Assembly (NCBI RefSeq): GCF_905220565.1
Contig: NC_059405.1
Coordinates: 11,610,081-11,674,080, forward strand
DNA from: Melitaea cinxia
Lineage: Eukaryota; Arthropoda; Insecta; Lepidoptera; Nymphalidae
Direction of reading: 5' to 3'
Length of the DNA stretch: 64,000 nt
The first letter of the stretch is position 1; the number at the start of each line of letters is the position of its first letter. Below the pieces are notes generated by a model. That model was not told the DNA's origin, made no database searches, and saw only the letters and a list, made by a program, of their open reading frames with translations. Shown here in pieces: positions 48,239 through 59,456 of this stretch. A program made the translations under genes and the position numbers.

Positions 48239-48656
48239 ATTGAGGGTATTTCGAATTCGCGGCCCCTTACCCCTTTGTCTACAGACCCAGAGGATATGCT
48301 TCCGCTGACTCCAGGTCATTTTTTAATTGGACGGCCTTTTACTTCACACCCAGTGCAGGACATTTGCAATTTTTCAACTCCTCACTTAAATCGTTAGCAG
48401 CGTATTGAACAATTAAGACAGCATTTTTGGAGCCAATGGAACAAGGAGTACATCTCTTAGTTGCAACGTCAAGCTCAACGTCCTAGTCGTTGTCAAGGAA
48501 GACAACTTACCACCGTTAAAGTGGAGAATAGGTAGTGTTGTAGCCCTTCATCATGGGACGGACAACATTGTCAGAGTTGTCGACATCAAGACTGCTACTG
48601 GCATAATACGAAGAGCAGTCTCGAGAATTTGTCCCTTATTGGAGAAATCCTGTTGA
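48239..48656 (+). pseudogene. Broken 3' end of the BEL/Pao pol frame (integrase C-terminal/DUF5641-type region)
   Basis: Recognisable BEL/Pao C-terminal coding continues after the TAA at 48236, with short motifs such as LTPGHFLIGRPF in the same frame. More stops follow in that frame at 48395-48397 (TAG) and 48458-48460 (TAG). From about 48481 the family-like reading lies in the +1 frame (VKEDNLPPLKWRIG, then VVALHHGTDN) and ends at TGA 48654-48656. Three nonsense changes and one frame change therefore lie within about 250 bp, whereas the 4.76 kb upstream has none. Confidence -1.
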
Positions 48657-48683
48657 AAGGCAAGCTTTCAACGGCCGGGGGCA
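48657..48683 (+). other. Probable polypurine tract of the BEL/Pao element
   Basis: AAGGCAAGC...CGGCCGGGGGCA directly precedes the 3' LTR, where plus-strand priming takes place. The purine run is short and interrupted, so the exact primer is uncertain. Confidence -1.
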
Positions 48684-48877
48684 TGTTGAAGCATCAGGCT
48701 CATCTTCGCTTCAAGACGCGATTGCTTTTTTATTTCGTAAGGCGTCAGCCGATCGTAAGTGACGGTGAATAAAAATTATTTTATTAATATACGGTTAGCA
48801 CTGCTCATAGTACGATCTCAGTCTTTTATTTTAAATTTCCTTGGATTCCTGAATTTTCAAAACCCCCTGCACGCACA
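48684..48877 (+). repeat. 3' LTR of the BEL/Pao element
   Basis: 194 bp, one difference from the 5' LTR (T at 48795). AATAAA lies at 48768-48773. It is directly followed by the GTATC duplication. Confidence -1.
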
Positions 48878-48882
48878 GTATC
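48878..48882. repeat. Target-site duplication, right copy (GTATC)
   Basis: Matches 42455-42459. After it the satellite-like monomer resumes with CAAATAATGTATG. Confidence -1.
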
Positions 48883-49172
48883 CAAATAATGTATGTTTAG
48901 AAATTAACTCCGTTTTGGGGTTAAAACGGGGGATGGTAGGTTGACTCACTGATCACGAAATCTCCGAAACTATAACAGATTCAAACTTGAAATTTGGCAG
49001 GTACGTTTCTTATAGGGCGTAGACATTTGCTAAGAACGAATTTTATGAAACTCGACCCCAAGGGGATAAAACGGGGGTTGGAATTTTGTATGAAAGTCCT
49101 ATGTTTTTGAAGCAAGAGACTTGAAATTTAAAATGTATGCTCTATAGATGGTGAGAAGGTGTTCAAATAATG
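48883..49172 (+). repeat. Satellite-like tandem monomers (about 140 bp each), right of the BEL/Pao element
   Basis: Two related halves repeat the order (AACTCGACCCC/AACTCCGTTTTG), (GATAAAACGGGGG), (GACTTGAAATTT/AACTTGAAATTT) and a TCTATAGATGG/CTTATAGGGCG-like block, with a period of roughly 140 bp. Similar AAACGGGGG-containing repeats are widespread in butterflies (remembered). The second full match to the split left monomer is at 49090-49172 and has no insertion. Confidence -1.
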
Positions 49173-49173
49173 T

Positions 49174-49174
49174 A

Positions 49175-49216
<42 letters not shown>
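49174..49216. repeat. TA microsatellite right of the satellite-like block
   Basis: About 20 TA units directly after ATGTATC. The satellite-like block is therefore bordered by TA tracts on both sides (see also 42211-42383). Confidence -1.
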
Positions 49217-49220
<4 letters not shown>

Positions 49221-51079
49221 AACAAATTTTTCTATTATTTTTACAAATTATTTTTTTAAACTAACAACTTTACTTTCTTTCAAAGTGCTCTTACAAACCG
49301 AAGTAGGGTAGAACATTTCGCACTTCAACTTCTTTATCATAAAAAGTATTCTAAACGTAAGGTCTGTGACCTTTCAAGAGTAGAAACACGTGTTGAGATG
49401 TTGAGATGGAGGATTGAGTGTAGGGTGACAAATTGTAGAAAATTGTTACTTCAGCCGTAGTACTACTCATTATTAGAACATTATGATTACGTTGTTAGCA
49501 ATTGTAGATTATGAAAAACTTTTTTACTTTTACTCACTTTTTTACTTTTGTTCCCTATAATATTAAATATTAATTAATTGATTTATTTATTTAAAAAATA
49601 AAATGTGTCTTTAGTGAAATAAATTCTTAACTTATTAAATGCAAATTCATAACATACATTAGAGTGATTAAAATATAATTTGAAAAATAAGTAAACGTAA
49701 TTAAGGTTCACTTGATTTACCGAAAATCAGTTGATATTATGTATTGTCTGTAGAGTTATTGTAATCCACGTATAAAGATATTTTGTGATAAAATTTTCAA
49801 TGTGATATTTGTATTTTTATACCAACATTAAGAAGTGTGTAAGATGTTAATTGTTGAGTCGACAGCGGTAAGCAACGCGCGACTGTTGGGCAAGCAACCG
49901 TGGCCCACTTCGGAGTCAGATTGCGTAGGTCAGTCATATAGCGTGCACACTTTCTCGGCATTTCACTTTCACTTCACTATCTCATGTTTTACTGTATGTG
50001 ACATAGTCTGAATGATTTGATAATACGAAATGATTGATCATGTTGTCCTACAAACTTGATTTATGAACTAAAAGATAAAGACTGTGTCACCAAACTTGTA
50101 CCACGTGTAAAATTTTAGGTTGGTTGTAGGATATATCGGTCGGGTGACAAGTTATATATTAATATATCTTCGTTGTCGTATATACCATTATATTAGTATC
50201 TATTCGATATATATTATAGGCTATGTCATATCACAAACTTATAAGAATATAACAGTAATTATGAATGATACAAGTTAGGATTAAAGAAATAGATTAAAAA
50301 GGAGAAATGTGGTAAAGCCTAAAGTTTTATTGTTGTGCTATGCGTTTCTGACATAAAATGTTCGTTTTATTCTACTACTATTTTCACAACATAATAATGT
50401 TTATTTACTGTGATTACTACTTTGATACACATTTAAATATGTCTGAACGTAGGCGGAAGGAAAATGTTATGATTTCATGGTATTTTAGATTATTCTTATT
50501 ATTTGTATGTATCTCTAAATAAGTAAACAAACCTGCAAGAGTAATAGTAGTATAACATAGTTATAGACAAATATATAACTTCACTCACAATATATCACCG
50601 AGTATCGATGTCGCAACTCTTTGTTTGTAGCAGATATTCAAATATTTATTGCTGTAACAAATACAGAATCTTAAAATTTTTAAAGGACATAACCCTATCT
50701 ATTTATTTATCTATCCTGCTTTTACTCCGCATATATTCGTTGTTTGTCGATTTCCCGATGACGCAGCGCAGTGTCAGGGTGTAATGCCCTTCGGTGCAGA
50801 TAAACAGTCGGCTACCCACACACCCCACTCCCTAAACGCGATTGGCCCATTTTCACGATACATACCATGACGCGTCGTATGTGACCTACGCTCGTAATTC
50901 CTTGAATTTCTGTCATGCTTGGAAAGTACTTTATGTTATGTCAGCATTACAGTTAGCCAGTTCGTATATTTTTAATTCAAATAAGTAACACGATCTGTTA
51001 ATTTATATCTTACGAATCCCGTATATATTTTTATATTTAACGGATAGTTTTTTAACATTACATTTTATATTGATAAACC

Positions 51080-51380
51080 CGAAACGACATAAGTCATGTA
51101 ATAGATTGGCTCACGAGAGAAAGTTGAATAACGTGGTAGAAACGAGGGCCGCAATCAATTAACAGTTTATCGCGATCGAATATCAATCAGCATTAGTGCA
51201 GTGCAGTGAAATACATTTCAGCAAGTCAGCGTAATAAGTGTAGGTGCGTCGCTGAGTAGACGGACCATCGTGCAACACTGAGTTGGTCTGATCGTGATTT
51301 CGTGACTCAGCGAGACTACGAATGGTGACTCAACAAAATTCGGACACAGAATTTGTCCGTCAGCCGCAATAAGTGGATTA
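51080..51380 (+). promoter_or_regulatory. Candidate alternative promoter upstream of exon f
   Basis: A 300-bp patch of raised G+C about 0.75 kb before exon f, with many initiator-like CAG/CAGTG words (TTAGTGCAGTGCAGTGAAAT, CAGCAAGTCAGCGTAATAAG) and CpG-rich pieces. No ATG-led frame of note. The location would suit a 5' UTR exon of a shorter Kdm3 isoform (inference). Confidence -1.
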
Positions 51381-52119
51381 CGCCTTCACGACTGAATGGT
51401 TCTATTTTAAAGGGCTCTTTTTGATGTCATTACACTAAACGCTTTTCGTTTGAATTACTTTAAAATGCTTTTTTAACTACACCATGGATGAGTTTTAATA
51501 ATATGTATCGAAGCTAGAAATTAGATAGTTACCTAAATTACGTTTTAATTGTAACAAATAACATTCTATTAATTTTAAGTAGTCATATGAATGTCACTTA
51601 AATTGAACTTTAGGATGTATCATAAATGGCTATGGAAATTAAAATATACTTGTTTATCAACAACCCCTATTCTACATTTTATTTGAATAGATACTAGAGC
51701 GAAACTAGGTCATATCAATTATATTTAACTCTTTATTTATTTAAATAAATTTATATGCCTAGTGTGCATCTTCTTTTCTTCATCTAAAATATAAAATAAG
51801 TTTATTTTTTATTATTCTAATTTTAAAATAAGGAGCGATTTCTTTTTTGTCGTAGACATCATTCTTGTTTATATTTAAATGAATAGTTAGATTAGAAATA
51901 CTCATAACTATCATTACATGACATGATGAACACAAACTCTCTGATATGCATCTTATTAACAAGTGTACGCAACATTCGTAAAAACGCAAACATTACTTAA
52001 ATAGAGAAGTCTTTCTTTATATCTATTTTACTAAGGATGTATTCCTTATCTTACTTCGATTTTATTTAAGAGAGCTAATATATTATGATAATAGTATTAA
52101 TGAAACGCGTTTATTACAG

Positions 52120-52231
52120 AGGGTTGAGAGGGAAGTCACGAAAAGCCCGGCAACAACAGGCGGCAGGAAGAAAGCCAGTGTTCGCAACAACGGTCAGATC
52201 GCGACCGCTGAGCCTTCGACGCAACCTGCAG
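52120..52231 (+). CDS. Kdm3: Kdm3-like exon f (phase 0 to 1), probable
   Basis: Acceptor TTATTACAG ends at 52119 and donor GTAACC starts at 52232. The 112-bp frame is open in the phase required by exon e and is much richer in G+C than its surroundings. It reads RVEREVTKSPATTGGRKKAS, then VRNNGQ and a T/A/P-rich end. It is basic and low in complexity, like the disordered segment that follows the RRSRS tract in KDM3 proteins, but it has no strongly conserved motif. The call rests on phase, splice sites, composition and position. The exon is probably real; whether it is constitutive is not known. Following exons lie beyond the window. Confidence -1.
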
Positions 52232-53350
52232 GTAACCGGTTACCGTAAAACATGATACACCTACATACATTACACGAATACCGTTCTTCTTCTATCTGTA
52301 TTTGTACAGAATTAGGTATGTTGTTAGAAAATAGATTTGATAGTTAGTAACCTACTTAATTTTAAAATTCAAACATCTATTAGCGTGTTTCGCCGCCACC
52401 ATTTCAACCGCATGTGTCTATATTATTTTGTTAAATTCATTCATATATCGATAGATATTCCTGCTTTTATAATAATATAAATAATAATTAATACTTAAAT
52501 GATATTATTTGTTATTGATCGTTAAATATGTATCGTAATAAAAGTCTCTCTTTCTCTCATAACGTAGCGTCGTTCGAATAAATTTAACCTATAAAATCAT
52601 TAAACAATGGGCGTTTGAAGCGTGGGTGTTCAATAAATTTGCACTTCCGTACCCTATACTTTCACTAATGCTCACGCTTTGACTGGTGATTGCTGTAGAG
52701 ATGGATGACGATATGACGACATTATAGGAATCGCCAACCATTTGCAATCGACTGCCAAGTAATAAATATGTCTATTAACATCCGATTTAAGAACGACGGT
52801 AACGGTCGTTTGCATTACAATTAATTACAATTTTAGGCGATAAAAGAAACCAAGAGTATGATAAATAATTAAAGAGATATTTTTTTTTTTAATTTCACAT
52901 TTTAAATAAATTTTAATTAATTTAATTAAAGATGTAAAAGTTGTCGCTATTATCAAGTAAATTTAATATGTAACGATGCTTATAAAATTTTAATTAAGTG
53001 TAAAGTAACTATAACATAATTCATTCATAAATAGGAAGATAATTGAGATTATTAATTACTCTGTTCAGTAACAATATAACTGAGTAGTGCAATATAAAGT
53101 AGATGCTGATAGATTGAAGATGATAAGTACACTACTAATCTAAACAATTGAGGGATTTTTTTAAATATCACCAGTAAGGAAATTCTTTTAGTTTTCTTCC
53201 CAAAAGTAAAAATTAAACAAAATAAATGTAATAACGTAAAAGTTACAATACTGGCTGGTTTTGATACCACGAAAAGGTGACATTTGAAAAATGAAATTAG
53301 AAAGTAAAAAACAGTTTCCCGCCAGTTTTATTTGATTTCTGTCTGCCATA

Positions 53351-53460
53351 ATGAGTTAATCCAATGAAGAAATTGGGCACATTTTAAAATTTTACTTTAA
53401 AAAAGGGAAAAATGCGGCTCAAGCAGCGAAAAATGTTTATAAGCTTTATAAACTTTATAA
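53351..53460 (+). pseudogene. Mariner-type transposase relic, N-terminal helix
   Basis: The frame from ATG at 53351 hits TAA at the third codon, then reads SNEEIGHILKFYFKKGKNAA followed by QAAKNVYKLY. The F.FKKGKNAA.AAK.I/V..VY pattern is the N-terminal helix-turn-helix of mariner transposases. No further transposase sequence or clear terminal repeats were found nearby, so this is a dead fragment. Confidence -1.
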
Positions 53461-54739
53461 TTACCGGTTTTAAAGTTCTGTACATAATGTAATAAAATAT
53501 TTGAAGGTTATTTAAGTGGATAAGAAAATGGTTCCTTTGTAGTCTAAATCTAACTTCCAAAAGCTATCGTAGTTTATTCAGAGAGAAAACTTTATATTAC
53601 TTCTAAAGTTGTAAACGGGAAGTCGGAACTTCGGGACCAATATTGCTCGCAACGCTTAGATTTACTGTTCGTCGAAGTTCAGTCACTTTCGTTACAAACC
53701 AAATTGCGTCGGCAGAAACAAGTTTGAATTTTAGACTACCAAGGTTAGTATGTAGATTGATAAAAAAATATTAATTTTTTAGCTTAATATGTTGAATGAT
53801 TTAATTTTATGGCTTTGTGCCCAAAAGGTGCCTAATGCTAATTAAGTACTTAGATTACCGCATCCGTTCCTCCGCCTGATCGTTTCTATTGGAACTTCAT
53901 CTTCAAAAACTTTCCTAGACATTTGAAAATTTCAGAGCTGTAATAAAAATAAAATTAAAATTTAGGGAAAACGTTATGCATTTATCAGTTTTTATAAATT
54001 ATTTGAAAAATTAAAGTGTAAATAATCTAGGTACATGTGCGTATTATCTGAAACACATTCGATTGTTAACGCGCCATAACTTTTAACTAAATACTAGAAC
54101 TAAGATTTAATTGACTTTCAAAAGAACTTGATGATAAGTATCGTACAGTGCAAGCGTGACATGTACATGTTATGTAAATTACAAAGGGACGTGCAAGCGA
54201 CAGCTCTTTGTGAGATAAGCGGAATTAAGCGGAATTCGGATATTGGATTGGCATCCACGGCCTGCCACGCTTGTTTACTGAACAATCTGATTTTAATTGC
54301 TTTTGCTCGTCTACCATGGCCACTCGCCTTCCGAAACTATGTCCCGCCTTTTCATAATATTCAGAAACCAATTACGGCCAGTGTCGTTTCTTGTATCTTT
54401 GGAATTTCGTAATGTTTAATATTTAGATACTGTTATCTATTTATATTTTTCATTTTATTGTTGTTTTACTTACAATTCGAAGTATTTTTGTGAATCAATG
54501 ACATCAATCAAATCAAATCTGCACACGAGAAGAAATAAATCCAAATAACTAATTAATTTATCAAATTTAAAAATACGCGAACTCTATGCCTAATGTAGAC
54601 GAAATTATACGTTTTTACAAAATATATTTAAAGTTAATACTTTATGAAATAATACACAATATCGTCGATAATTTTTTATTATTACATAAAGTATTTTTAA
54701 TAATGAATGATGTAAAGATTTTATATCGTTTTTTTAACA

Positions 54740-54915
54740 CGCCTCACACTCCGCGACTTCCACTAGGATTTAAACTAATTCCGGAAACAAGACATAAGCA
54801 CAGACGCCCAGGTCACGGTAAACATCTGTATGGGCTATACAAACGTTTGGCATATGCGGGGATCAGCCCGCAACCGCCAGCATAATAGCCACAAACCAGT
54901 GCTATGACCGTTTTA
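54740..54915 (-). mobile_element. tRNA-derived SINE, second copy, minus strand
   Basis: Matches 10845-11040 across ATTCCGGAAACAAGACATAA, GCACAGACGCCCAGGTCACG, TGCGGGGATCAGCCCGCAAC and CAGTGCTATGACCG. The 99-codon open frame over the left part is repeat-derived and not a gene. Confidence -1.
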
Positions 54916-55701
54916 CAGACAATTACACTATTAATTTATCACAGAATAATACTTACATTCTAACCCAAATTTCCGATAAGTTCAGAAATTACGCAGGCGT
55001 AACTGCCAGACGTGGCTTGTAAAAAGTTATAAAAGAAGCCGTATCAGCATATTTATATTAGTTGTGTTAATATTTTCGCTTAAAAAAAAAAAAAAAAACT
55101 CGTAATTTTATTTTTGTCTCAGTAGTTCAGACGAACTATTTATAACGTTCCAATAGAGAAGATTAACATAAAATAAGTTTGATATAAACTTTTTTTATTA
55201 TAGAGATGAATGTATTGAATGAGATTGTATCATATTATTCGGTAACGAAGCAATCTGCATTCTGGCACCGGGTACAAATTTTGCGTGCACATGCCTGCCT
55301 CGGCGCGCTGTTTGCATAATTTTACATATTTACCGTTAAATGCACCAGCGTATCGCCTCTGTGCCTTTAATGTATTCAAGTATGCAGATATTTTACTTGG
55401 TTGCATAACTTTCAAATTTTGCTAATGTTTATTAAACAGAAATCTTAATAGTTTCCTAGTTTCAAATATATTAACTATTGTGTATCTGAGAGAGAACTTT
55501 AAAGAGGTCAATAACCTCATCTTTGCGACGCAATATATTTATGAAAATATAATGTACATACGGAAAAATAGGTATTTGTTTGTTGGTTGTAGTGATAAAC
55601 GTGCCTCAATTTAATAACACTCAGGAACGGCCACAAATTAACATTAGTTTTCTAAATTCTGGCTCAGAAAAAAACTCGTTCCGTTATAGGAATGTCTTTT
55701 T

Positions 55702-56021
55702 AACCGACTTCCAAAAAAGGAGGAGGTTCTCAATTCGACTGTATTTTTTTTTTTTTTTTTTTTTTATGTATGTTACATCAGAACTTTTGACCGGGTAGAC
55801 CGATTTCGACAAATTTTGTTTTAATCGAAAGGTGATGTGTGCCAATTGGTCCCATTTAAATTTATTTGAGATCTAACAACTACTTTTCGAACTATATCTA
55901 ATAATGCGTTTTTACTTGACGCTTTTTTCGTCGACCTACGTTGTATTATACCGCATAACTTTCTACTGGATGTACCGATTTTGATAATTCTTTTTTTGTT
56001 GGAAAGGGGATATCCCTAGTT
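55702..56021 (+). mobile_element. AACCGACTTC repeat, copy 6a, 3'-truncated
   Basis: Starts AACCGACTTCC and runs through a T-tract and one monomer into the core (GGATATCCCTAGTTT), where it stops. A second complete start follows ten bases later at 56031. The truncated copy lacks the 3' hairpin and terminus. Confidence -1.
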
Positions 56022-56030
56022 TTTGTTTTT

Positions 56031-56475
56031 AACCGACTTCAAAAAAAGGAGGAGGTTACTCAATTCGACCGTATATATATATATATATTTTTTTTTATGT
56101 ATGTTCGGAGATAACTTCTTCGTTTATGAACCGATTTTGATAATTCTTTTTTTGTTGGAAAGGAGATATTCATAGTTTGGTACCATGATAAGGAAACCAG
56201 GATCTGATGATGGGATCCCAGAGAAATCGAGGGAAACTCTCGAAAATCCGTAATAACTTTTTACTGGGTGTACCGATTTTGATAATTTTTAATTTAATCG
56301 AAAGCTGATGTTTGTCATATGGTCACATATAAATTTTATCGAGATCTGATAACTACTTTTTGAGTAATCTTTGATAACGCGTAGTTGCTTGACTATTTTT
56401 TCGTCGATCTACGTTGTATTACTTGTCGATGTAATTGAAGTCGGTTTTTTTTTCGTTTGCGAGCAAACACAATTA
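56031..56475 (+). mobile_element. AACCGACTTC repeat, copy 6b, complete
   Basis: It starts AACCGACTTC and contains the core and one monomer. It ends GAAGTCGGTT, then a perfect GTTTGC-GA-GCAAAC hairpin and CACAATTA. This is the best short full-length reference copy in the window. Confidence -1.
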
Positions 56476-57889
56476 TTTAATATATACCTGATAGGATTTC
56501 TAATGTTAAGATGTATTTTTTTTTATTCATTAATGTTTTTTTTTTTGCTACCTTAACTTTTTTAATTTTGTGGGTTTTTTGTGAATTTAAATTTTTTTAA
56601 CGTTCGTTAAGTTTGTATAATTATTTTTATTTCATTGCATTAATATATACCTTCTTATCCTTATTATATAGTAGTCCAGATAAGTTATATATTTAAACGT
56701 ACTTTACATAATATTCCCTCTGCCCTTGTATGTTCAGAATACAGGTACTTAACAATATTTAATTTGAATTCCGATCTAAGCGCATAGGAAGACTACCCTG
56801 GGGTTAGAACGGGTGGCGTTAAGGGAATCGTAGTGACATGTCACATTCTATTTATGGAAATGCCCCTTTAAACTTGAAGGAATGTATCTAACCCGCTCAT
56901 AATTCTTAATCCACCTTCTTTTAATGAAGCGATTTTAATCTTGTAAAAGTAACATTAAAAATTTCGAGTGAATTCTTATTGGCTTTGTTTGGGTGCGCTG
57001 TGTGAAACGGAACGTGGCATGATTATAAGTACACGGTGTTATGGCAGGCGCACATCCGGCCGCAATTACGTGAAGGTCAGTGACACACAATTAAGCTTAG
57101 CGTGAATCATTCGTCTTAACTGCTTCCCTTTCATAAGGTTTTAATAATGCTTTTATTAACTTTTCCTCTTTGTTGTGACGGCTTACCCACTCCAAAAAAC
57201 TCCTTTAAATCTATCCAATGGTTTAATGTTTCTATAGTTAGATATTGCAAATTCTTGGGACGCGGACGAAACGATGAGGAATAGTTAGAGTAAAATAAGC
57301 ATGTTTATTTTCCTTCCCATCAATAGACAGACAATGGCCGTTATGATAAATGGATCTTTATAAATGATTTACAACCGCAATATAAAATTCTTTGTTTCGT
57401 TTCGCAAGGTTTTCAACCTTTTTCCTTTACATTTTTACATCAATGCCAAATCAAAGGTCATAAAAGATCTTTTTATAATTTACATGTTTTAATTAAAACG
57501 TATAAACAATAAATAAATAAATATTTATAATTAATATGGCCGGGTGAGGATGCGGAAAACCGGGACTACTATAGTTAGATGTGATGATAATGGTGACTAT
57601 TTTAATAGTATTAACGTACTAACATTTAAATAATAATGTTTACTACTTGTCAAAAATTCAGTAAATATAATTAAGCGACGATTTAAATAATAATAAAGGT
57701 CATTGTATTTTTATTACATACTTTATTACAAGTTGTGACATCAGCCGAGCAGATAACGTTACGTTAATCATCAATATTTGTGTTTACGATTCAAAAATAC
57801 GAATAAAGTATAAGCAAAATGTGAACCGCTGACTAATATAATTACAGTGGGAATAAAATATATGCATAGATTAGCTTCAAGATTACAAA

Positions 57890-58070
57890 AACAATAGTCA
57901 GGGAAATCGACACCGTGAAACGCGGTCGAGGCACCGGCGCGGGAGCAGGCGTAAGCATAATAAATAAGCGAAGTCGCGCTCGTCACGTTGTCGTTACGTA
58001 AAGAACAATACGTAAAGAACAATGGCCGGCTGGGATCGCGGCCATGAACGCGACGAGAATTTATAGACAT
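57890..58070. promoter_or_regulatory. GC-rich patch with 14-bp tandem duplication
   Basis: Includes GAGGCACCGGCGCGGGAGCA and GGCCGGCTGGGATCGCGGCC. The 14-mer ACGTAAAGAACAAT occurs twice in tandem (about 57995-58022). Candidate regulatory sequence; the minus-strand frame over it shows no known motif. Confidence -1.
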
Positions 58071-59456
58071 CAATAATACTTACATATTTATACTCAGTCT
58101 CCTTATAATGATAAGTTTTACTGTTTTATTAATTCACTTCGTAATATATTTATGCTTGATTTTATTTCATGAATATGTATTGACATAAAAAATCTTTAAA
58201 AACAATGACAAAAAATATGCTTACATAAATGGATATTTTATGCGTGTTTTTCGTGTCTCTATTTAAATATTCTTGAAACGCTTAAAATATTCTTCAAGTA
58301 GTTTAAAACAGGTTTTTCGACAATTATCTTAATTAGGTCCAAATTACCTCGATAAGTAAATGAAAAAACCTCCATTTTAAACCTTGAGCTCAGATAGTTA
58401 CTTCCTTACCTTGTACCTAGTGAAAATATTAAAGTACCTAAATAAGTTTTTTAATAATTATAAATGTTGAAAGTTTATATTTCTGTATTCAATGACATAA
58501 AATTTATAGTAAAAAAAAACAACTTTAGTAATTTGAAATCAATAAGTAGATATATATTCAATATTCAAACAAATTTTTTCTCGACTGAGCATACGTTAGC
58601 ACGATGTGTACTTTCACCCCAGTTTGCCGTTATACGCGAGGCACTAGGTATTTCCTATCTCAGTCACACATTGCTAACTCGATCTCCATTACCTCAGCCG
58701 TCCATAATAGCCTCTGGTATATGCGTCTTATCTTGCCCTCTTTTGAAATTTATTGAGCAGGCTCTGACGGCCCGATTTATGCGTTTATCGAGATAGTGAG
58801 TCTTGTGTGAATAGTCAAGTAGAATACAAGACTCCAATAGAAATACTACTCAAAACAAAGTCACAAAACGCATTTCATATCATCATTAGATTTTTCAAAG
58901 ATAGTATTAAATTATCGTATTTTAATTTCAAAATATTTTTAGTAAAAGAGACGTCGTTTAAAAAAAATCATAATTGACTAGCAGGTGGAGTTCATGATGC
59001 TAAATTTGAGATTTAAGGTCGCTATATGTGTTAAACGCTAGCTCCGTTATGACTTTTATTTGTCCTTTGTAGCACATGTCCAGCGAAAACCGGTTTCGGG
59101 AACTTGCTCCTTTCTTGTGGGGCGAAGCATGCAGGCGTATCTGGATAATCTCACATACATTCATCTCTTTCTAATCGCCCTAAACGGCAAGATTCATGAT
59201 ACCCTTTAAAGGGAATTTTACCATCAAATCTTTTAAGTTTCTCAGAAGAATTTATCACAGCCCTTTCCTTGAAACTTGTTCAGTTTTTATGGTACCGACA
59301 GTTGAGATCGTTATTTTATTCTATTAGTCTAATTTATTACACAAATTAACGTTGAATCCTCTTCACAAATAGATATTCTTAAATTAAAGGTTTATAAGGA
59401 GGAATATTGTTTTAATTATTGGGTTATATGAAAAGGAAAGAAAAATTAAACTGAGG

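Larger units (their letters stand above)
42460..48877 (+). mobile_element. BEL/Pao LTR retrotransposon (6418 bp)
   Basis: The element has two 194-bp LTRs with TG..CA ends, a 5-bp duplication, a primer-binding site three bases after the 5' LTR, one long gag-pol frame in BEL/Pao order (gag, zinc knuckles, protease, reverse transcriptase, RNase H, integrase) and a purine-rich tract before the 3' LTR. The LTRs differ at one base (C at 42571, T at 48795), so insertion was recent. It sits in sense orientation in the 23.7-kb intron of the Kdm3-like gene, inside a satellite-like repeat. No envelope-like frame was seen. The 3' end of the pol region is broken, so this copy is probably not autonomous. 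Confidence -1.
28371..52119 (+). other. Kdm3-like intron e-f (23.7 kb), host of the BEL/Pao element
   Basis: The longest intron between exons seen here. In order it holds an RTE-like LINE 3' fragment (29785-30137), SINE-like pieces (31503-31700, 31727-31935, 31990-32085), a second copy of the 6353-type repeat (33497-33640), GC-rich islands (34010-34130, 34625-34795, 36540-36680), a LINE-tail element (37869-38143), the Harbinger-type element (39924-41449), a SINE-like piece (41594-41805), a TA-repeat tract, the BEL/Pao element, satellite-like monomers (48883-49172), and a GC-richer, promoter-like patch at 51080-51380 before exon f. Confidence -1.
7005..52231 (+). other. Kdm3: Kdm3 / JHDM2-like histone demethylase gene, N-terminal part (six exons, gene incomplete at both ends)
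   Basis: Six plus-strand exons spread over 45 kb join in frame, each with AG acceptor and GT donor, to give about 250 residues collinear with the N-terminus of KDM3/JHDM2 proteins (KDM3A, KDM3B, JMJD1C). By family knowledge these are nuclear Fe(II)/2-oxoglutarate dioxygenases that remove mono- and dimethyl marks from histone H3 lysine 9. The N-terminal part seen here is non-catalytic and probably a chromatin-reader-like (Tudor/PWWP-type) region. The zinc finger and JmjC domain are not in the window, so catalytic competence cannot be judged. The residues before the first exon found are also missing, so the start codon and main promoter probably lie upstream. Introns between the six exons run from 1.1 to 23.7 kb and hold all the mobile elements listed. 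The assignment rests on remembered family sequence, not a search. Confidence -1.

Noticed and set aside
54586..54885. 99-codon plus-strand frame
   Set aside because: The right half is a SINE shared with 10845-11040, the left half AT-rich without motifs.
58464..58796. 110-codon plus-strand frame with balanced composition in its second half
   Set aside because: No motif, no splice phase match to exon f, and the N-terminal half is AT-rich low-complexity sequence.
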